A stretch of 9,858 nucleotides of DNA from an uncultured Clostridia bacterium (GTDB taxonomy: Bacteria > Bacillota_A > Clostridia > Christensenellales > Aristaeellaceae), in contig CAMVBO010000029.1 in NCBI GenBank assembly GCA_947165745.1, positions 1 through 9,858 on the forward strand, in the 5' to 3' direction. Positions 6,069 to 9,858 of the stretch are shown here, one piece after another. Under the pieces are notes generated by a model. The model was not told where the DNA came from. It saw only the letters and a program-made list of their open reading frames with translations, and ran no database searches. Numbering within the stretch: position 1 is the first letter of the stretch; each line of letters starts with the position of its first letter. The position numbers and the translations under genes were made by a program.

Positions 6069-6746
6069 CTACCCCTGCTCCAGGGAATATCCCAGCCCGC
6101 GGGTGGACTTCAGCTTCGCGTCCGCGCCGATGAAGGCCAGCTTCTTGCGCAGGAAGGACACGTAGACCTCCAGGTTGTTGTATTCCGCGTCGCTGTCATA
6201 GCCCCACACCCGCTCGATCAGCGTCTCCTTGGGCAGGATCTGGCCGGGATTGCGCAGGAACAGCTCCATCAGCTGGTATTCCTTGGCCCCCAGCTTCACG
6301 CTCTGGCCGCTGGCGTCGTTGCGCAGCGTGGCGTCCTTTTCGGTCAGCGATACGCCGCCGAAGCTCAACGCCATCACCGGCGCGCCGTCGCCCCGGCGGG
6401 TGATCGCCCGCAGGCAGGCCACCAGCTCGCCCATCTGGAAGGGCTTGGGCAGGTAGTAATCCGCGCCGCCTTCCAGGCCCCGGATGCGGTCCTGCAGGTC
6501 GCCCCGGGCGGTGAGCATCATCACCGGGGTCTTCACGCCCTCGGCCCGCAGCCGCTCAAGCACGGTGAAGCCATCCATGCCCGGCAGCATTACGTCCAGT
6601 ATGATGGCGTCGTAGCCGCCGGACAGCGCGCAGTCCAGCCCGTCCGGCCCGGTGTAGACCGGGTCCACCACGAAGCGCTCCGACTGCAACAGCCGGCACA
6701 CCGCCGCGGACAGGTTCTTTTCGTCCTCGATGAGAAGTATGCGCAT
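6069..6746 (-). CDS. OmpR/PhoB-family response regulator
   Basis: The 225-residue cytoplasmic DNA-binding protein has a receiver domain at about 1-115 and a winged-helix domain at about 125-222. The receiver has the acidic pocket (IEDE, 6-9), the phosphorylation site Asp51 in LDVMLPGMDG, Thr79 and Lys101 in LPKPF. The effector domain has VKLGAKEYQLMELF, a recognition-helix region near NNLEVYVSFLRKKL, and the wing STRGLGY. The ATG at 6744-6746 is preceded by AAGGGGGA. The kinase start lies 41 bp downstream, so the two form an operon. Its targets are unknown. The next genes downstream are envelope-polysaccharide genes, which makes them candidates. Confidence 0.95.
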   Translation of the reverse strand: MRILLIEDEKNLSAAVCRLLQSERFVVDPVYTGPDGLDCALSGGYDAIILDVMLPGMDGFTVLERLRAEGVKTPVMMLTARGDLQDRIRGLEGGADYYLPKPFQMGELVACLRAITRRGDGAPVMALSFGGVSLTEKDATLRNDASGQSVKLGAKEYQLMELFLRNPGQILPKETLIERVWGYDSDAEYNNLEVYVSFLRKKLAFIGADAKLKSTRGLGYSLEQG

Positions 6747-6769
6747 GGTATTTCCCCCTTGTCGCTTCC

Positions 6770-6778
6770 ATTATAACA
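6770..6778 (-). promoter_or_regulatory. extended -10 promoter of the two-component operon
   Basis: The minus strand reads TGTTATAAT: a perfect TATAAT with the TGn extension, 23 bp before the regulator ATG. The -35 region (TTTCGC-like at 17 bp) is poor and merges with the terminator of the upstream gene. The promoter may rely on the extension or on an activator, possibly the regulator itself. Confidence 0.65.
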
Positions 6779-6796
6779 CATCTGTTCCTCTTGCGA

Positions 6797-6836
6797 AAAG
6801 GGGGTCGTCCCAAAACGAATGTTTTGAGACGACCCC
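6797..6836 (-). terminator. Rho-independent terminator of the prolyl isomerase gene
   Basis: A 16-bp stem with one mismatch (6801-6816 with 6821-6836; left arm GGGGTCGTCCCAAAAC) closes a 4-base loop. On the minus strand it is followed by CTTTTCGC. It lies about 70 bp beyond the isomerase stop and just upstream of the two-component promoter. The plus-strand side has no T-run. Confidence 0.8.
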
Positions 6837-6866
6837 TCAGGCCGCTGACTTTGTCAACAACCCCCA

Positions 6867-6890
6867 TGAATTGCGATGCGGCGCAATTCA
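6867..6890. repeat. 9-bp perfect dyad near the isomerase stop
   Basis: TGAATTGCG (6867-6875) and its exact complement CGCAATTCA (6882-6890) flank a 6-base loop. It sits between the isomerase stop and its terminator. The CATGAATTGC at its left edge recurs at 50-59, and CATGAATTG also occurs at 68-76, so it may be a fragment of a palindromic repeat family. Confidence 0.5.
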
Positions 6891-6905
6891 CGCGCGAGCC
6901 AGCCG

Positions 6906-8333
6906 TCAGAAGCGATCCACGTGATACACCGGGTTGGCTTCCTCGACCCAGGCGTTCACCTGCGCTTCGTAGGTGTCGCCGATCTTGTCCTCCAGGGCGT
7001 TAGTCCTGGCCTTCTCGGCCAATTCCTCAAAGGGCACCGCGCCGGGGGTGATGTCGGACAGATAGTAGATGATGTGGATGCCGAAGTCGCTGTAGACCGG
7101 CGCGCTGATCTGGCCCACCTCGGCGATGGACATGGCGCCCTCGGTGAAGGCGGCGTCCCAGGTGGTGGAATTGGCGGACACGGCATAGCCCTGGGTGGCG
7201 ACGGGCTCGTTGGTCATGCCGGGATCGGTGTTGTACTTCTCGATCAGGCTGTCGAAGTCCGCGCCGTCGTTGAACTCGTCGATGACCTGCATGGCCTGGG
7301 GCAGCAGCTCGGTGTGCAGCGCCTCCATTTCGGCGGTGACGCTGGCGATGTCGGCTTCGATCTCGTCCAGGCTGCGGGGCTGGGCGGTGGGCTCGGGCGT
7401 CGCGGCGCTGTCCTGGATGTCCAGGCCGTTTTCGTCCATGGCCTCTTCGCCCTCGGCGCCCTCCGCGCCGTCCTCAACGGGATTCTCCGCCGCTTCCTTT
7501 TCGTCCTTCAGCTCGTTCAGCCGGCTTTCCAGCTCGCCGTACTTCGTGGACTGGTCCTCGTCGAAATGGATCAGCACGTGCTTCACGGCGCGATAGCCCT
7601 CGGGGTTCCAGGCGATGGTCGCGCCGCTGTTGCGGGCGTTGTTGTAGTTGTAATCGTCGTCCGAATAGGCGGCCTCGTCGTCCTCCACCATCTTCTGGTA
7701 CTCGGCCTGGATCTCCTCGTCGGTCACGGTCACGTCCTTGGTGACATAGTTGTGCAGCTGCTCGTCCACGTAGCTTTCCAGCATCTGCTCCGTCAGCACG
7801 TCCTGGGTCAGGCCATAGTTCTCCATGGCGGCGATGGTCTGCTCCCGGGCGGTCTCCTCGTCCGCGTCCTCGGCGGCGAAGTAGCTCTTGTAGGTTTCCA
7901 CATAGGTTTCAAACTGCGCCCGGGCCTTCTCTTCCAGGTCGGCGCGGGCCGCGTCGTCCATCTGGTCCAGGCCCAGCGCCGCCGCCTTGTCGTCCAGGAT
8001 GGCGTGGCGCACCAGGGTCTGGAGGATGTCCTGCTTGATGTCGGCGGCGTAGTCGTCGATGTTCAGGCCGTACTGGGCATAGGCCTCGGAAGCGGCCGCG
8101 TACTCGGCGTCGGCCTGTTCCTTCCAAATGATGCCGCCGTCGCCGTACTCGGCTACGATCTGGTTTTCATAGAAGGGCTTGTACAGCTCCACCTCAGCCT
8201 CCAGCTCGGCGATGCGCGCGTTGGCGGCGTCCAGCTGGGCCTGCAGATCGTCGCCCTCCGCCAGGGCGGTGAGCCCGCTCAGGCACAGCATGGCCAGTGC
8301 CAGCGCCATGCAGATCAGTTTCTTCATATTCAT
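6906..8333 (-). CDS. secreted parvulin-type (PPIC/SurA-like) peptidyl-prolyl isomerase with insert
   Basis: The 475-residue protein is probably an extracytoplasmic folding factor that isomerises X-Pro bonds and chaperones exported proteins. The ATG at 8331-8333 follows GGAGG at 8 bases. Residues 1-25 form a signal peptide ending ALA before Glu26, with no lipobox. Residues 28-51 look like a short coiled coil. A SurA_N-like helical region follows (about 75-215). The parvulin fold begins with RAVKHVLIHF (248-257). It resumes at IDEFNDGADFDSLIEKYN (351-368) and continues to VYSDFGIHIIYYLSD (413-427). His252 and His420 match the usual parvulin histidines. Between the two parts lie about 85 extra residues: a charged helix, an acidic Pro/Glu/Gly-rich linker and another helix. 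Unlike typical PrsA it is not a lipoprotein. It is a single-gene unit with its own promoter and terminator. Confidence 0.88.
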   Translation of the reverse strand: MNMKKLICMALALAMLCLSGLTALAEGDDLQAQLDAANARIAELEAEVELYKPFYENQIVAEYGDGGIIWKEQADAEYAAASEAYAQYGLNIDDYAADIKQDILQTLVRHAILDDKAAALGLDQMDDAARADLEEKARAQFETYVETYKSYFAAEDADEETAREQTIAAMENYGLTQDVLTEQMLESYVDEQLHNYVTKDVTVTDEEIQAEYQKMVEDDEAAYSDDDYNYNNARNSGATIAWNPEGYRAVKHVLIHFDEDQSTKYGELESRLNELKDEKEAAENPVEDGAEGAEGEEAMDENGLDIQDSAATPEPTAQPRSLDEIEADIASVTAEMEALHTELLPQAMQVIDEFNDGADFDSLIEKYNTDPGMTNEPVATQGYAVSANSTTWDAAFTEGAMSIAEVGQISAPVYSDFGIHIIYYLSDITPGAVPFEELAEKARTNALEDKIGDTYEAQVNAWVEEANPVYHVDRF

Positions 8334-8383
8334 ATACGTTGCCTCCGTTTCGTTCTCCGCGATGCTGCGGAACGTTGATTTGA

Positions 8384-8412
8384 ATTATAGCACAGGACGC
8401 CGGATTTCTCAA
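8384..8412 (-). promoter_or_regulatory. sigma-A promoter of the prolyl isomerase gene
   Basis: The minus strand has TTGAGA (8407-8412), a 17-bp spacer and TATAAT (8384-8389) with a TGC extension. The -10 ends 50 bp before the ATG, leaving a leader of about 43 bases. Confidence 0.88.
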
Positions 8413-8460
8413 TGCATGGGGCGGATTATTCAAAGTACGTTTACAAATGAGGGGGTTAGG

Positions 8461-8530
8461 GAATAGGGAATAGGGATTAGGGATTAGGGATTAGGGATTA
8501 GGGATTAGGGAGCAGGGAGCAGGGAGCAGG
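8461..8530. repeat. heptamer tandem repeat, ten units
   Basis: Ten uninterrupted 7-bp units follow the pattern GNNNAGG: two GAATAGG (8461-8474), five GATTAGG (8475-8509) and three GAGCAGG (8510-8530). The flanks hold decayed partial units (GTTAGG before, AACAG after). The array lies between the isomerase promoter and the tRNA terminator and is not coding on either strand. Units of the same type are adjacent, which fits expansion by slipped-strand replication. The purine-rich G-runs lie on the plus strand. Confidence 0.92.
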
Positions 8531-8582
8531 AACAGTGGCTGCGCCGAAGCGCGGAGCGGGGGTGCGTAAACGCACGCACAAC

Positions 8583-8614
8583 AAAGCCCCTTCCGATTTC
8601 TCGGAAGGGGCTTT
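8583..8614 (-). terminator. terminator hairpin of the tRNA operon
   Basis: A perfect 14-bp stem (AAAGCCCCTTCCGA, 8583-8596, with 8601-8614) closes a 4-base loop. It starts 3 bp beyond the CCA end of tRNA-Asp. On the minus strand the stem runs out in TTTGTTGTG, a T-rich but interrupted tail. Part of the stem echoes the tRNA-Asp 3' arm (CCCCTTCCG). Confidence 0.8.
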
Positions 8615-8617
8615 CTT

Positions 8618-8694
8618 TGGCGATGCGGAAGGGGCTCGAACCCTCGACCTCCAGCGTGACAGGCTGGCATTCTAACCAACTGAACTACCGCACC
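8618..8694 (-). tRNA. tRNA-Asp (GTC)
   Basis: The 77-base gene includes an encoded CCA (8618-8620) and discriminator G. The acceptor stem GGTGCGG pairs with CCGCATC, with one G-U pair. The anticodon GTC lies at 8658-8660 in the loop CTGTCAC, and the T-arm contains TTCGAGC. It is the last gene of the operon, one base after the CCA of the preceding tRNA. Confidence 0.96.
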
Positions 8695-8695
8695 A

Positions 8696-8771
8696 TGGTG
8701 GGCCTTCAGGGACTTGAACCCCGGACCGATCGGTTATGAGCCGACTGCTCTAACCACTGAGCTAAAGGCCC
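8696..8771 (-). tRNA. tRNA with CAT anticodon, probably tRNA-Ile2 (lysidine type)
   Basis: The 76-base gene has an encoded CCA (8696-8698), discriminator A and a perfect acceptor stem GGGCCTT/AAGGCCC. The anticodon loop reads CTCATAA, so the unmodified anticodon is CAU. Known CAU tRNAs are initiator Met, elongator Met and Ile2. This one lacks initiator features. It shares with Ile2 tRNAs the D-arm TAGCTCAGTGGTTAGAGCAG and the acceptor pairs C4-G69 and C5-G68, reported as determinants for the lysidine synthase TilS. I favour Ile2 reading AUA codons; elongator Met is the alternative. Confidence 0.85.
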
Positions 8772-8798
8772 TTGATCCCTGTGGGCTGAAAAGAAAAA

Positions 8799-8873
8799 TG
8801 GCGACCTCTACGGGACTCGAACCCGTGTTACCGCCGTGAAAGGGCGGTGTCTTAACCGCTTGACCAAGAGGTC
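8799..8873 (-). tRNA. tRNA-Glu (TTC)
   Basis: The 75-base gene has an encoded CCA (8799-8801), discriminator G, acceptor GACCTCT/AGAGGTC, the Glu-type D-arm TGGTCAAGCGGTTAAGAC, anticodon TTC (8838-8840) in the loop CTTTCAC, and T-loop TTCGAGT. It lies 5 bp after tRNA-Pro and 27 bp before the CAT tRNA. Confidence 0.96.
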
Positions 8874-8878
8874 GCAAA

Positions 8879-8952
8879 TCGGGGTGACAGGACTCGAACC
8901 TGCGGCCCCATGCTCCCAAAGCACGTGCGCTACCAAACTGCGCTACACCCCG
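8879..8952 (-). tRNA. tRNA-Pro (TGG)
   Basis: The 74-base gene has acceptor CGGGGTG/CACCCCG, discriminator A, D-arm TAGCGCAGTTTGGTAGCGC and anticodon TGG (8916-8918) in the loop TTTGGGA. Unlike the three tRNAs downstream, CCA is not encoded (ATTTG follows), so it must be added after transcription. It is the first gene of the operon. Confidence 0.95.
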
Positions 8953-8985
8953 CTGTCGAGGCCGCACCTCACAAGCAACGGAGTT

Positions 8986-9014
8986 ATTATAGCATGCTTT
9001 GAGGTCGGTGTCAA
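8986..9014 (-). promoter_or_regulatory. consensus sigma-A promoter of the tRNA operon
   Basis: A perfect TTGACA (9009-9014), a 17-bp spacer and a perfect TATAAT (8986-8991) with a TGC extension lie on the minus strand. The -10 ends 33 bp before the first base of tRNA-Pro. A full match at both boxes fits a strongly expressed stable-RNA operon. Confidence 0.95.
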
Positions 9015-9072
9015 TAGCTGCAAATGTAAATTCAGGCCGGCGAGCCGCGGGAACGGACCCGGGCGGCCCCGT

Positions 9073-9110
9073 GGACTCCGCCCGTCCGTCGAACGGAAAG
9101 GGCGGAGTCC
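9073..9110. repeat. GC-rich hairpin downstream of greA
   Basis: GGACTCCGCCC (9073-9083) pairs perfectly with GGGCGGAGTCC (9100-9110). The interior also pairs (TCCGT 9085-9089 with ACGGA 9093-9097) around a tiny CGA loop. It starts 13 bp past the greA stop, where a terminator is expected. Neither strand carries a T-run after the stem, so it may be a 3'-end-stabilising hairpin, a Rho-assisted stop or a repeat unit. Confidence 0.6.
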
Positions 9111-9123
9111 GCGCCCGGCGCGG

Positions 9124-9627
9124 TCAGTACGACGATATGGGCAGCGAATCATCGTCGCTGCCCTTGGTGATGGCGCGGATCTGGATGGGGTAGCTGATCT
9201 CGTCGTTCACCTTCACGATCACCCGGTCCCCCACGCGGCGGCCCATGACGGCCTTGCCCAGCGGGGATTCCTTGCTGATGATGCCGTGTAGCGCGTCCTC
9301 GCGCAGCGTGGTCATCAGCGTGATGACCTCGGTCTCGTCGTCCTCCTCATAGTAGATCTCCACCTTGTCGAACAGCCCGGCCACGCCCTCGGTGGCGTCG
9401 GCCTTGATCACCTTCGCGGTGGCGATCATGCGCCGCAGATAGCGCAGGCGGCTGTCACAGCGGCGCAGCTCCTGCTTGGCGGCCTTGTACTCATAGTTCT
9501 CGCTCAGGTCGCCGAAGCCGCGCGCGGTCTTGAGATCCTCGATGCACTTGGGCCGCACCACGCGCATGCGGTAGTCGATCTCCTCCTGCATCTTGCGAAT
9601 GTCCACTTCGGTCAGTTCATTGTACAT
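9124..9627 (-). CDS. greA: GreA/GreB-family transcription elongation factor
   Basis: The 167-residue cytoplasmic protein should rescue backtracked RNA polymerase by stimulating cleavage of the RNA 3' end. The N-terminal coiled coil (about 1-75) carries the tip motif GDLSENYEYKAAKQE (39-53), with the acidic residues Asp40 and Glu43 that reach the active site. The C-terminal FKBP-like domain shows VEIYYEEDDE, the block SKESPLGKAVMGRRVGD (118-134) and a short DDDSLPISSY tail. Length is slightly above the usual 155-160. The ATG at 9625-9627 follows AGAGGA at about 9 bases. The gene starts 16 bp after the flavodoxin-family gene, so it is probably co-transcribed with it. Confidence 0.92.
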   Translation of the reverse strand: MYNELTEVDIRKMQEEIDYRMRVVRPKCIEDLKTARGFGDLSENYEYKAAKQELRRCDSRLRYLRRMIATAKVIKADATEGVAGLFDKVEIYYEEDDETEVITLMTTLREDALHGIISKESPLGKAVMGRRVGDRVIVKVNDEISYPIQIRAITKGSDDDSLPISSY

Positions 9628-9643
9628 GGATGCTCTTCCTCTG

Positions 9644-9858
9644 TCAGCGAATGAAATTGGTAAACACGTGGGCTTCCTTCTCCGGCAGGCCCAGCTGTTC
9701 CCGGCCCAGCGCGATGCTCTTCATCAGAAACGCCATGTTGCGGGCCAGCGTGCGCATGGTCTGCAGGCCCTCTTCGTCCGCCTCGGCCTCGCCGGGCGCG
9801 GCGCCGTGCACGCTGTTCCAGTACTGGCTGGAGGCCACCGGCATGCCGCAGATGGTGA
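9644..9858 (-). CDS. flavodoxin-family NAD(P)H-dependent oxidoreductase, C-terminal part
   Basis: Only the last 71 codons are inside the window; the start lies beyond the right edge. The visible protein reads TICGMPVASSQYWNSVHG, then an acidic DEEGLQTMRTLARNMAFLMK helix segment, and ends VFTNFIR. This pattern (MPV-SSQYWN-VHG, then DEEGLQ-MRTLGRNMAWLLK, then TNFIR) is typical of the C-terminus of clostridial NADPH-dependent FMN reductase / iron-sulfur-flavoprotein-like proteins. They bind FMN and move electrons in the cytoplasm. The FMN-binding N-terminal part and any cysteine cluster are not visible, so the electron partner is unknown. The TGA at 9644-9646 lies 16 bp before the greA start. 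Confidence 0.82.
   Translation of the reverse strand, partial: TICGMPVASSQYWNSVHGAAPGEAEADEEGLQTMRTLARNMAFLMKSIALGREQLGLPEKEAHVFTNFIR

Noticed and set aside
5260..6165. Plus-strand frame of 301 codons opposite the histidine kinase
   Set aside because: Antisense shadow spanning two real genes, with low-complexity composition.
6876..8378. Plus-strand frame of 500 codons opposite the prolyl isomerase
   Set aside because: Antisense shadow rich in G, V, L and H; it overlaps a promoter and a terminator of the real gene.
8461..8530. CRISPR-like array
   Set aside because: Units are 7 bp with no spacers and no cas genes nearby; it is a simple tandem repeat.
8491..8679. Minus-strand 62-codon frame over the repeats and tRNA-Asp
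   Set aside because: It runs through a tRNA gene, a terminator and tandem repeats; no protein-like features.
8734..8967. Minus-strand 77-codon frame across the tRNA cluster
   Set aside because: It overlaps three tRNA genes and ends inside them; a typical spurious frame in tRNA DNA.

Overview
The window looks like a chromosomal segment of a GC-rich gut-type Clostridia relative (Oscillospiraceae/Christensenellales-like). This placement is an inference from several traits: a strongly GC-biased third codon position, near-consensus sigma-A promoters with AGGAGG-type ribosome binding sites, Firmicutes-style tRNA and GreA sequences, and small GC-rich fold-back repeats between genes. No taxonomic marker gene is present, so the genus is left open. 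Every intact gene is on the minus strand; only a truncated amidase fragment at the left edge reads on the plus strand.

Layout from left to right. Positions 1-311 hold the amidase remnant, which breaks off at about position 50. A fold-back repeat of about 165 bp (93-257) and a strong terminator follow. A BMP-family (PnrA/Med-like) substrate-binding protein occupies 312-1463 and has no transporter partners in view. A 245 bp gap with GC-rich hairpins separates it from an envelope-polysaccharide block. In transcription order that block is a CE4-type polysaccharide deacetylase (4646 to 3810), a polyprenyl-phosphate sugar-1-phosphate transferase of the WcaJ type (3695 to 2325) and a small HAD phosphatase (2275 to 1709). 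A good promoter stands in front of the deacetylase. Just upstream is a two-component pair: an OmpR-type regulator (6746 to 6069) and a histidine kinase that probably starts at a TTG codon (6027 to 4726). No terminator separates the kinase from the polysaccharide block, so the pair may feed into it or regulate it.

Further right is a secreted parvulin-type prolyl isomerase (8333 to 6906), with its own promoter and terminator and an unusual insert inside the isomerase domain. Next come ten perfect 7-bp tandem repeats (8461-8530). A four-gene tRNA operon (Pro, Glu, Ile2/CAU, Asp) is transcribed leftward from a consensus promoter (8986-9014) and ends in a hairpin. The right end carries a GreA-type elongation factor gene, 16 bp downstream of the 3' end of a flavodoxin-family oxidoreductase gene cut by the window edge.

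Nothing here is a clearly new defence or mobile system. The best leads are the split-parvulin architecture, the compact block of two-component and polysaccharide genes, the orphan non-lipidated BMP protein, and the repeats.
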